Source: Anaerolineae bacterium (GTDB lineage: Bacteria; Chloroflexota; Anaerolineae; SpSt-600). From it: 64,000 nucleotides of DNA. This document shows positions 8,017-15,700 of the stretch, one piece after another; position 1 is the stretch's first letter, and every line of letters begins with the position of its first letter. The position numbers and the translations under genes were made by a program. The stretch lies in the NCBI GenBank assembly GCA_025062375.1, contig JANXAG010000007.1, positions 19,203 through 83,202 on the forward strand, written 5' to 3'. Under the pieces are notes generated by a model, which had not been told where the DNA came from, searched no databases, and worked only from the letters and a program-made list of their open reading frames with translations.

Positions 8017-8745
8017 CTATCCTCCAAAAGCCGTCAGAATCCAGATAAACCCGAGGCAAGCGGCAGAAACTGAGCTGAAAACTAAATCTCTGAAAGAAAA
8101 TTTAAGGGGATTTAGAGTCCTGACCTCTCCCTCAAAGCCCCTGGCCAGCATCGCCTGATATACCCTTTCAGCTCTTTCGTAGCTTCTTATGAAAAGGACT
8201 CCTGCAACCCGGGCCATAGCTCTGAAAGAAGCCCACCAATTGTTACCAGCCCTCCTTGAGGCCCAGGCTCTTTCCATCCGCATGGCTTCATCCACCACTA
8301 CGAAAACGTAACGATACATGAAGGAAAGAATTTGCACAAGGGTGGAAGGGACCTTGAGCTTCTCCATGCCCTTAAGGAGAAGAGGGAAAGGGGTAGTGGC
8401 CGAAAGGAGCACCAGAATGAGGGCCGAAAGCCAGGCCTTGAACCCGATCGCCGCTCCGGCTATGAATCCCTCTTTCCCCTGCGGGATGACCCGGAAAAGA
8501 GTGACCAGAAAAACGAAAGGCACTATGATGGCAGAGCGGGTAAGGATGTAAATGAAAGGAATACGGCTCAGGAACGCAGCCACCAGGATAAGCCCAAAGG
8601 TGGCCCCGAAAGCAGGCCACGCCTTTTCCGGCGCCCCTACTATGGACAGAATGAAAGCCAGCCCCAGGACCAACTTGGTCCTGGGGTCCAGCCTGTGGAT
8701 TACGCTATCAAGGTCGCTGTATTTATCAATGAAACCGTGCTTCAT
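8017..8745 (-). CDS. cbiQ: Cobalt/nickel transporter transmembrane protein CbiQ (EcfT-like)
   Basis: 242 residues. N-terminus HGFIDKYSDLDSVIHRLDPRTKL is the standard CbiQ/EcfT opening (H-LDPRTKL). Several hydrophobic segments follow, then two coupling-helix motifs with Ala-Arg-Gly: RMERAWASRRAG and YQAMLARGFEG, which dock on the ATPase. Membrane scaffold subunit of the ECF-like transporter. It overlaps cbiN as ATGA (8742-8745). Confidence 0.92.
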   Translation of the reverse strand: MKHGFIDKYSDLDSVIHRLDPRTKLVLGLAFILSIVGAPEKAWPAFGATFGLILVAAFLSRIPFIYILTRSAIIVPFVFLVTLFRVIPQGKEGFIAGAAIGFKAWLSALILVLLSATTPFPLLLKGMEKLKVPSTLVQILSFMYRYVFVVVDEAMRMERAWASRRAGNNWWASFRAMARVAGVLFIRSYERAERVYQAMLARGFEGEVRTLNPLKFSFRDLVFSSVSAACLGFIWILTAFGG

Positions 8746-9020
8746 GCTCTTTGCTTCATAATTCTGGCAAGGCCATAACTAAGGCCCAGGGTTATAGCAG
8801 TGCCGATGATTCCCGCGAGGATAGTTGCCAGGGCCTCATGCCCGATCCCTGGGAAAACGTAATCAGGAATTACTTTAAATAAAGGCTCCCTAGCTTTTTC
8901 CATAAAGCCCAGATCTTCAGCAACCCTTTCAAGGCCATCGGGCCAGGGCGAAGCCAGAGGGGAAAGAACGGTCAGAGCGAAGGCGATGACGATTCCCCAT
9001 ATCCACCATTTCTCTTTCAT
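8742..9020 (-). CDS. cbiN: PDGLE-domain CbiN-like component of the metal transporter
   Basis: 92 residues with two membrane segments (residues ~5-23 and ~65-85). The motif PWPDGLERVAEDLGF after the first segment identifies the PDGLE domain, which replaces or accompanies CbiN in many Co/Ni transporters and helps load metal into CbiM. AGGAGGGGCAACC precedes the ATG. It lies between cbiM and cbiQ, 12 bases after cbiM. Confidence 0.85.
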   Translation of the reverse strand: MKEKWWIWGIVIAFALTVLSPLASPWPDGLERVAEDLGFMEKAREPLFKVIPDYVFPGIGHEALATILAGIIGTAITLGLSYGLARIMKQRA

Positions 9021-9032
9021 GGTTGCCCCTCC

Positions 9033-9671
9033 TTAGATTTTCTCCAGGGCCAGCAAATCAGGCCTTGTGGCTTTAACAAAACCGAGGATGAGGGCTGTTA
9101 TCAGCCCCTCACCTACACCGATGAGGGCATGAATGCCGGCCATAGCGGGGAGAGCCACCACTAGTGGAGAAGTTCCAGATATGGCCAGCTCAAGGGCGCA
9201 AGCCACTGCTGCCGCAAAAATTGAAACCCATCCGGCAACGAAACCTCCTACCGCCTCGGCAAATCCTCTGCCCTTGAGAAGTTTCAAGGTTAGTCTGTAA
9301 ACGAAGTAGCCCAGGAAAACGGCGATTATCCCCATATTCAGGATGTTTGCTCCGAGGGCAGTTATTCCTCCATCCTGGAAAATCAGGGTCTGAACTATGA
9401 GCACACAAGCCATTACCAGCAGGCCAGTCCAGGGGCCCAGGAGGATAGCAGCCAGCGCTCCTCCCACGAGGTGTCCGGAGGTTCCACCGGCTACGGGGAA
9501 ATTGAGCATCTGAGCGGCAAAGATAAAAGCGGCCATCACCCCTACCATGGGCACCTGCTTTTCCCCAAGCTTCCCGGCAAGGCGCCGTAAGCTATAAGCC
9601 ACTCCTCCAGCCGAAACTACATAAGTTCCAGCGGCAGTGGCAACGTTTAAAAATCCATCCGGAATATGCAT
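9033..9671 (-). CDS. cbiM: Cobalt/nickel transporter substrate-binding membrane protein
   Basis: 212 residues. The N-terminus MHIPDGFLN is the CbiM/NikM signature; the free Met1-His2 loop is the metal ligand in studied members. Six or more membrane segments follow, with conserved [21 protein letters not shown] and [20 protein letters not shown]. It determines specificity for Co2+ or Ni2+. GGAGGGAGGTGAGTT precedes the ATG. It is the first gene of cbiMNQO, behind a leader with a strong terminator. A cobO gene about 27 kb away is consistent with cobalt use for cobamides, but this is inference. Confidence 0.93.
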   Translation of the reverse strand: MHIPDGFLNVATAAGTYVVSAGGVAYSLRRLAGKLGEKQVPMVGVMAAFIFAAQMLNFPVAGGTSGHLVGGALAAILLGPWTGLLVMACVLIVQTLIFQDGGITALGANILNMGIIAVFLGYFVYRLTLKLLKGRGFAEAVGGFVAGWVSIFAAAVACALELAISGTSPLVVALPAMAGIHALIGVGEGLITALILGFVKATRPDLLALEKI

Positions 9672-9693
9672 AACTCACCTCCCTCCGGGAAAG

Positions 9694-9747
9694 AAAAAAA
9701 CCACAAAGGTTGCCAGCTTTCAAGCCGGCCTTCTAACCTTCGTGGTT
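9694..9747 (-). terminator. Strong intrinsic terminator in the cbiM leader
   Basis: On the minus strand AACCACGAAGGTT (9747-9735) pairs with AACCTTTGTGGTT (9711-9699), enclosing a second helix GCCGGC...GCTGGC, and is followed by a T7 tract ending at 9694. It sits 23 bases upstream of the cbiM ATG and downstream of a predicted promoter, so it would stop cbi transcription unless an alternative fold forms. It could also end clpB transcripts that read through. Confidence 0.8.
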
Positions 9748-9796
9748 CTCTCCCGATTTAAATTTGGGCTTTAAAATCCCCTTCAGGGGCGAGCTT
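9748..9796 (-). promoter_or_regulatory. Candidate regulatory (aptamer-like) part of the cbiM leader
   Basis: The ~50 bases between the predicted start (~9796) and the terminator contain a CCCC-TGAA-GGGG hairpin (9789-9778) and a GCCC...GGG helix (9772-9755 region) with an AT-rich loop. No B12-box (GCCACTG) of a cobalamin riboswitch and no recognised nickel-cobalt riboswitch core was found. Whether this part senses metal, cobamide or nothing is unknown. Confidence 0.35.
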
Positions 9797-9802
9797 GCCT
9801 TA

Positions 9803-9830
9803 ATTATATCCTGCGAAATTGATTTGTCAA
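9803..9830 (-). promoter_or_regulatory. Strong sigma-70-type promoter for cbiMNQO
   Basis: On the minus strand: -35 TTGACA (9830-9825), 16-base spacer, -10 TATAAT (9808-9803), both perfect matches. It lies just after the clpB stop and gives a leader of ~125 bases before cbiM. Confidence 0.75.
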
Positions 9831-9856
9831 ACTGACCTTGCCTTGAAGGAAAGCGT

Positions 9857-12445
9857 TCAGGGTTCAACAATTTTATGGAAAACCAACTTTTCCCCCTCCG
9901 CATCGACCATTAAACGGTCGCCCTCCATAAAGCGGCCCTCCAGGATGGCCTGAGCCAGGGGGTCCAGAAGGTAACGCTGGATGGCTCTTTTCAGAGGCCT
10001 GGCTCCAAACACGGGGTCGTAGCCCTTTTCGGCCAGGAAACGCCGCGCTCTATCGGTAAGTTCTATGTCCATCTTGCGCTGGGCCAAAAGTTCTTTAATC
10101 CGGCGCATCTGTATATCCACAATCTGGAAAAGGTGGTCCAGAGTGAGGGCATGGAAGATGATGATTTCATCAATCCGGTTGAGAAATTCCGGCCGGAAGT
10201 GGCGGTCCAGTTCCTTTAGGACTTTATCTCTGGCAGCTTCAGGGCCCAGCTCCTTAATCCAATGGCTCCCTATGTTGGAGGTCATGATCACTACGGTGTT
10301 GCGGAAATCCACAGTGTGACCCTGGCCATCGGTTAGGCGGCCGTCGTCCAGAAGCTGGAGGAGGAGGTTGAAGACCTCCGGATGGGCCTTTTCAATTTCA
10401 TCGAAAAGGATGACGCTGTAAGGTCTGCGGCGCACAGCCTCGGTGAGTTGCCCCCCTTCCTCATATCCCACATAGCCCGGAGGAGCGCCGATGAGCCTGG
10501 CAACGGTGTGCTTCTCCTGATACTCGCTCATGTCTATCCGCACCATGGCGTTTTCATCGTCAAAGAGGAACTCCGCCAGGGCGCGGGCGAGCTCAGTTTT
10601 GCCCACCCCAGTAGGCCCCAGGAAAAGGAAGCTACCGATGGGTCTGTTGGGGTCTTTAAGACCAGCGCGGGCGCGCCGGACAGCATTGGCCACTGCTCGC
10701 ACCGCTTCTTCCTGACCAACCACTCTCTGATGGAGCCTTTCCTCCATTTTCAAAAGCTTCTCCAGCTCGCCTTCCATGAGCCTGGCCACGGGTATGCCGG
10801 TCCAGCGCGAAACCACTTCAGCGATGTCTTCCTCATCCACTTCCTCCTTGAGGAGGCGCTGGTCTTTCTGGATTTCGGCCAGGCGCTTTTCCCTCTCCTT
10901 GAGGTCCCTTTCCAGCTGGATGAGGTCACCGTAGCGAAGGCGGGCAGCTGTTTCCAGATCGGCCCGGCGTTCGGCCTGTTCAATTTCAAGCTTTACTCTT
11001 TCAATGCGTTCTTTTATTTCCCTTATAGCTTGAATGGCCTCTTTTTCCCGCTGCCACTGGGCGCGGAGAGCCGAAGCTTTTTCCTTCAGGTTGGCCAGTT
11101 CTTCTTCCAGTTTCTCCAGGCGCTTCCGAGAAGCTTCATCTGTCTCTTTGAGGAGAGCCTGGCGCTCAATTTCAAGCTGCATTATCCTACGTTCTACTTC
11201 GTCCAACTCTGCGGGCATGCTGTCAATTTCCATCCGGAGCTTGGCAGCCGCTTCGTCTATAAGGTCAATGGCCTTATCGGGCAGGAAGCGGTCGGTTATA
11301 TAACGGTGAGAGAGGACGGCTGCTGCTACCAGAGCGCTGTCTTTTATTCGGACGCCATGGTGAACTTCGTAGCGCTCCTTCAGGCCCCTGAGGATGGAAA
11401 TGGTCTCTTCTACCGAGGGCTCATCTACATACACAGGCTGGAAACGCCGCTCCAGGGCCGCATCTTTCTCAATGTATTTGCGGTATTCATCAAGAGTCGT
11501 GGCACCGATGCAGTGGAGTTCTCCTCTGGCCAGCATGGGTTTCAGGAGGTTAGCAGCATCCATGGGGGCACCTTCGGCCCTGCCAGCTCCTACCACGGTG
11601 TGAATTTCATCAATGAAGAGGATGATGCGCCCGTTGGACTCGGCTATCTCTTTGAGGACAGCTTTCAGGCGCTCTTCAAATTCGCCTCTGTATTTGGCTC
11701 CAGCCAGAAGGGCTCCCATGTCCAGCTGGACCACCCTTTTATCTTTGAGGGTCTCGGGAACATCGCCCCTGGCAATGCGTTGAGCAAGCCCTTCCACAAT
11801 AGCGGTCTTTCCTACCCCTGGATCCCCCACCAGGACAGGGTTATTCTTGGTGCGTCGGGAAAGGATGTGAATTACCCGCCGTATCTCCTCATCCCTGCCT
11901 ATGACGGGGTCCAGCTTGCCCTGCCTGGCCAGAGCTGTCAGGTCACGGCCATACTTTTCGAGAGCCTGGTAAGTATCCTCGGGGGTTGGAGTGGTAACCC
12001 TCTGAGTTCCCCTTATAGTTGCCAGGGCTCTGAGGATTGAATCCTTCGTTATGCCGTAAAGGGCCAAAAGGTCGGCAACCTTGCCAGCGACTTTATCAGT
12101 GAGGGCCAGAAGCAGGTGCTCGGTGGAGATGTATTCATCGCGCATGGCCTGGGCTTCCTTCTGGGCCAGAAGCAGAACCTGATGCAGGGGTTGGGAAATT
12201 CCAATCTGGGCGGCCGGGCCGTAGATTTTGGGCCTCCGCCTCAGCTCCTCCTCCAGTTTGAAAGCCAGGTCCTCAGGAGATTGCCCTATTTTCCTCACAA
12301 TCTCCGGCACCACGCCCCTCTCCTGCCGGAGAAGAGCGTAGAGAAGATGTTCCGGGTCTACCTGGCTATGGCGATATTCAACAGCCAGATCCTGGGCGTT
12401 GAGTATCGCTTCCTGAGCCTTTTCAGTGAACCTATCCAGCCTCAT
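9857..12445 (-). CDS. clpB: ATP-dependent disaggregase ClpB
   Basis: 862 residues, the normal ClpB length. Order of domains: Clp N-terminal repeats ([20 protein letters not shown] to ~residue 145); first AAA+ with Walker [14 protein letters not shown] (~207) and Walker [15 protein letters not shown]; the long coiled-coil middle domain (~400-530), which separates ClpB from ClpA/ClpC; second AAA+ with [14 protein letters not shown] (~610) and [14 protein letters not shown]-terminal D2-small domain. It rescues aggregated proteins with the DnaK system in the cytoplasm. GAGGAGGGAAGAGGAGA precedes the ATG. No CIRCE operator (TTAGCACTC inverted repeat) was seen upstream. Confidence 0.95.
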   Translation of the reverse strand: MRLDRFTEKAQEAILNAQDLAVEYRHSQVDPEHLLYALLRQERGVVPEIVRKIGQSPEDLAFKLEEELRRRPKIYGPAAQIGISQPLHQVLLLAQKEAQAMRDEYISTEHLLLALTDKVAGKVADLLALYGITKDSILRALATIRGTQRVTTPTPEDTYQALEKYGRDLTALARQGKLDPVIGRDEEIRRVIHILSRRTKNNPVLVGDPGVGKTAIVEGLAQRIARGDVPETLKDKRVVQLDMGALLAGAKYRGEFEERLKAVLKEIAESNGRIILFIDEIHTVVGAGRAEGAPMDAANLLKPMLARGELHCIGATTLDEYRKYIEKDAALERRFQPVYVDEPSVEETISILRGLKERYEVHHGVRIKDSALVAAAVLSHRYITDRFLPDKAIDLIDEAAAKLRMEIDSMPAELDEVERRIMQLEIERQALLKETDEASRKRLEKLEEELANLKEKASALRAQWQREKEAIQAIREIKERIERVKLEIEQAERRADLETAARLRYGDLIQLERDLKEREKRLAEIQKDQRLLKEEVDEEDIAEVVSRWTGIPVARLMEGELEKLLKMEERLHQRVVGQEEAVRAVANAVRRARAGLKDPNRPIGSFLFLGPTGVGKTELARALAEFLFDDENAMVRIDMSEYQEKHTVARLIGAPPGYVGYEEGGQLTEAVRRRPYSVILFDEIEKAHPEVFNLLLQLLDDGRLTDGQGHTVDFRNTVVIMTSNIGSHWIKELGPEAARDKVLKELDRHFRPEFLNRIDEIIIFHALTLDHLFQIVDIQMRRIKELLAQRKMDIELTDRARRFLAEKGYDPVFGARPLKRAIQRYLLDPLAQAILEGRFMEGDRLMVDAEGEKLVFHKIVEP

Positions 12446-12533
12446 TCTCCTCTTCCCTCCTCACTCAAACATTCCGCTCTTTACTGTTAATAGCTGTCAA
12501 TTAGAGAGGCAATAGAGAAACGTTAGAAGGCCA

Positions 12534-12653
12534 TTAGAATACAACTTTCCCGGTCACCACTAGGAAAAGGCAACCAAGGATTAGAACGTTGAGGAACAAA
12601 AGCACCGATAGGACTAAAAGCTTGCCTGGACTGATACCACGGATAAAATCCAC
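12534..12653 (-). CDS. Small single-span membrane peptide, 39 residues
   Basis: A GTG start at 12653 is preceded by GGGAGGGGTTCCT, a strong ribosome-binding site. The frame encodes 39 residues: VDFIRGISPGKL, then a hydrophobic segment of about 20 residues (VLSVLLFLNVLILGCLFLVV), then TGKVVF and TAA. That layout (short charged head, one membrane span, short tail) is typical of small membrane proteins. It lies in the 270-base gap between the alpha-2-macroglobulin gene and clpB, same strand as both, after a strong hairpin and 88 bases before clpB. I do not recognise the family. Chance open frames this short are common, so support rests on the ribosome-binding site plus the hydrophobic span. Confidence 0.5.
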   Translation of the reverse strand: MDFIRGISPGKLLVLSVLLFLNVLILGCLFLVVTGKVVF

Positions 12654-12677
12654 AGGAACCCCTCCCTTCTATAACCA

Positions 12678-12718
12678 AGAGGGACGGGGCTTGAGGCGCC
12701 CCATCCCTCTATTTTTAT
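12678..12718 (+). terminator. Strong hairpin with T-tract on the plus side, at the 3' end of the macroglobulin gene
   Basis: AGAGGGACGGGGC (12678-12690) pairs with GCCCCATCCCTCT (12698-12710) with one mismatch around a seven-base loop. On the plus strand it is followed by ATTTTTAT, a terminator shape, although no plus-strand gene is seen nearby. On the minus strand it lies right after the macroglobulin stop but lacks a T-tract (TTGGTTAT follows), so there it may serve as a 3' stabiliser or weak terminator. Confidence 0.55.
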
Positions 12719-15700
12719 CTAATCGTGAAAATCGTACCACCGGTCCGGCCGAAGACGTGAGGGAAATACATCTCGTAAGCCACCGCCGGGAGGACCTTGA
12801 ACTCACCGGGCAGTCCGGCTTTTATAAGGTAAGAGTATTCGTAGGTGCCAGGGCCGAGGTAAGTGGCAAACAGCACCAGCTTCTCATCCCGCCTATCAGC
12901 GTGGGTTGGATACCACCACCATATAGGTTCGGAATTCCCTTCTCGCCTGAGTGCTCCCTCTGTCTGGTAGAGGATTGAAACTGTCTTGAGGCTTGTGTCC
13001 ACTATTTCAACACCAGCAGGGATTGGGTCTTCCACCACAAGGTGAGTCAAATACCGGGGAGCCACGATGGTCAGGTTAACCTTGATGAGTTGCCCGACCT
13101 CAGCCCTGGTGATGGAAGGGCAAATTTCTTTCTGGCAAGAGGGGTCGGTATAGCGGCGCTGGATCACAATGCCGCGGTTGAGTTCCTCCACCTTCTCAAC
13201 CGGGACGAAATAACGCAGGAAAGCAGAGTAGTAAAGGCGTCCGGTGCCTTTCTCCTGCCCCTGAGGGGGTGATCGCCTCAAAGTCAGATTATTGAAGCCT
13301 TCGGCCCTGAGCTGGGCGGCCGGTATTTCCTTCTCAAAGACTTGCCGGATTTTCTCCGGGGAAACCTCGCCCGAAGCTATCTCTTGCCCATTGAGGCGCA
13401 GGAGGTAACGATAAGAAGCTTTAAGTTCTCCTGTGGCTTTCATATAGTCGGTAAGGCCCATGATGGCCCAGGCGGTCTCATAAGTGGAGGCCCATCGGTC
13501 CTCCTTGCGGGCAGCCATAAGCCAGCGGACCACATTGGGAAGCAATGGGTGAGCAGGCTTTATCCGAGAGAAAGCTGAAAGGACTATAGAGGTAGATCGG
13601 GTATCAGTGTTCATAGCCCAGTAAGGATTCTCAACTTCTTCCCAGTGAGCACCGGTCGCATCCATGATAGCCTGCCCAAGGATTTCATCAAGCAAAGTAT
13701 CAATAGGTAGGGTTTCTGCTGGGGACAGGATGTGGAGAGCCATCGCCAGGAAAGCTTTCCCGTAATGGCCTAACCCCACGTTCTTCCTTTCCCGATATAG
13801 AGCCATACAGCGGCTCACGTCCCCCTCGCCATAACGGGCTAATACGTAAAGGGCAAAGGCCTGGATATCGGCTCTGGCAGACTCATGCTCGTTAGCAACG
13901 TAGAGGTTCTCCTTGATGAAAAGAGCTGCCCTCTTCATCACTTTCTGATCCACGACGAAGCCAGCATCCCTGGCCTCTACAAGGCCTAAAAGGACGTAAG
14001 AGGTTAGGTTCAGACTGCTACTATCGAATCCCCACCATCCCCAACCGCCATCGTAATTCTGGCGCGCATAGATCCTCTGAAGCCCCACTCCCACCATCTG
14101 GGCAAGCTTAGCCTTGAGCTCTTCATCCTCTATGCCGAGTTCTTTGAGAGCTCTGTAGGTGAAGACGTTGGGCAGGAATTTGGAGACTATTTGCTCTATA
14201 CATTCGTAGGGGAAATGCTCAAGATAAGTAAGGCCTCCCTGTATGGCTGCTGCCAGGGAAGGTTCAAGCTTAACCACAAGCTTGCTCAAGGCTGTATCCA
14301 TGACTTGAGGAAGACGGATGAGCTCAATCCTTTCTCCGTCCTCTTCCAGAACGCCGGCGGTGGAAACCACTTCGGGGGTGGAGTAATGGTGAACGGGGAG
14401 AGTCATCTCCACTGCGTCGGAGAACTGGCCTCCGGAAGCCCGCATGGTGACCACAGCCTTTCCCACTCCGGGAACTTTAACCTTCCACCGGATCAGAGCT
14501 TTGTCATAGGGCGGGATGGACACAGTGGAGGAAGAATTACCCTGAACCTCCAGGCCTGTGGCCTCCAAGGATACCTTAACCTCCAGGGATTGAGAGGTGT
14601 TGTTGTGGACCGTGGCCCCGATTTCGGCCTGGTCTCCTGTGGTAAAGAAACGAGGAAGAAGAGGCCTGATGAGGAGATCCTTGGAAACGACTATGTCTTT
14701 CTGGCTTTCTCCCATGAGCTCGCTGGTGGTTACTCCTTTAGCATCCATCCGCCAAGTGGTAAGGTTATCGGGAAGCTTGACCTTGATGCGGGCATAACCG
14801 TTGGAGTCAGTCTGGAGGGAAGCGACCCAATAAGCGGTATCAAGAAACTCGCGGCGGATGAGGGCGAACTCCCCAGGCCCGCCTCCCCCACCTTTGCCCC
14901 TGGGAGGCAAGAGGCGTTCAGCAGCAACGGCAAGGCTCGCGCTTGTATGCACCCCCACAGGCCTCTCCTGCCAGAAACTCTGGATCAAAGAAGGCGGTTT
15001 CGCTGCCAAAGCTAAGACCGCTTTGTCCACTAAAGCCAGGGAAAGCTCAGTTTCAACGCCCCTACCCCGGGGATCGGTTACCCTCACCTCGAAGTTCACC
15101 ACCTCCCCAGGCCCCGCCTTCTCGCGGTCGGGTGTTATCTGGACCTTGAGAAGCTTGCTTTCGGGCGAGACCGAAAGGTTAAGGTAACCGGTGCGGTAAA
15201 GTTCAAGGCTTTCATCTCCGGCTTCGCCTCGCAACAGGAGCACCGAAACATAAACGTTGGGAGCGTGTTTTTCGCTCAGAGGAATATCAACAGTGAAACC
15301 ACCTGGGGTCACGGTGAGAACTCTGTGCTCCATTATCCTTCCTCTTTCCAGCGTGAGGAGAGCATTTACTGGTTTTGGATAAGGAGAAGGGATGAGAATA
15401 CGGGCGGTATCGCCAGGCCGATATTCCTTTTTATCTGGAATAAGGTCTATCTTCAGCTCCTGCGTCCGTGGCCAGCTTACGTATTCACGAGAGCTTACCC
15501 ATAGGTAGGTGGCAGAGCGGATCTCATTCCCCAGACGGTCTCTTACGTAAGCAGTGATTTTGTAAGTTCCACCTTCATCCGGGATAAACTCCACCACTCC
15601 TTGGCCCCTCTCGTTCAGTTTAACCGTGGTGGTGAGCACCGGAGTGTCTTCAACTTTGGTGACCCAGCGGAAGGTTCCGTCCTCCTGTTCTTCCTGAACG

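Noticed and set aside
9672..9802. Cobalamin riboswitch before cbiM
   Set aside because: The leader is only ~125 bases including the terminator, and no GCCACTG B12-box or matching core was found. Kept only as an unclassified attenuator candidate.
10382..12040. Long 552-codon open frame on the plus strand opposite clpB
   Set aside because: It lies wholly inside the well-conserved clpB frame on the other strand. The predicted protein has no recognisable domain; it follows from the codon bias of clpB.
12446..12530. Heat-shock operator (CIRCE) or clear promoter before clpB
   Set aside because: No TTAGCACTC inverted repeat was found. A TTGACA occurs near 12500 but without a -10 element at a suitable distance.
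14191..15015. 274-codon plus-strand frame opposite the macroglobulin gene
   Set aside because: Shadow of the conserved A2M core, low-complexity composition and no family resemblance.
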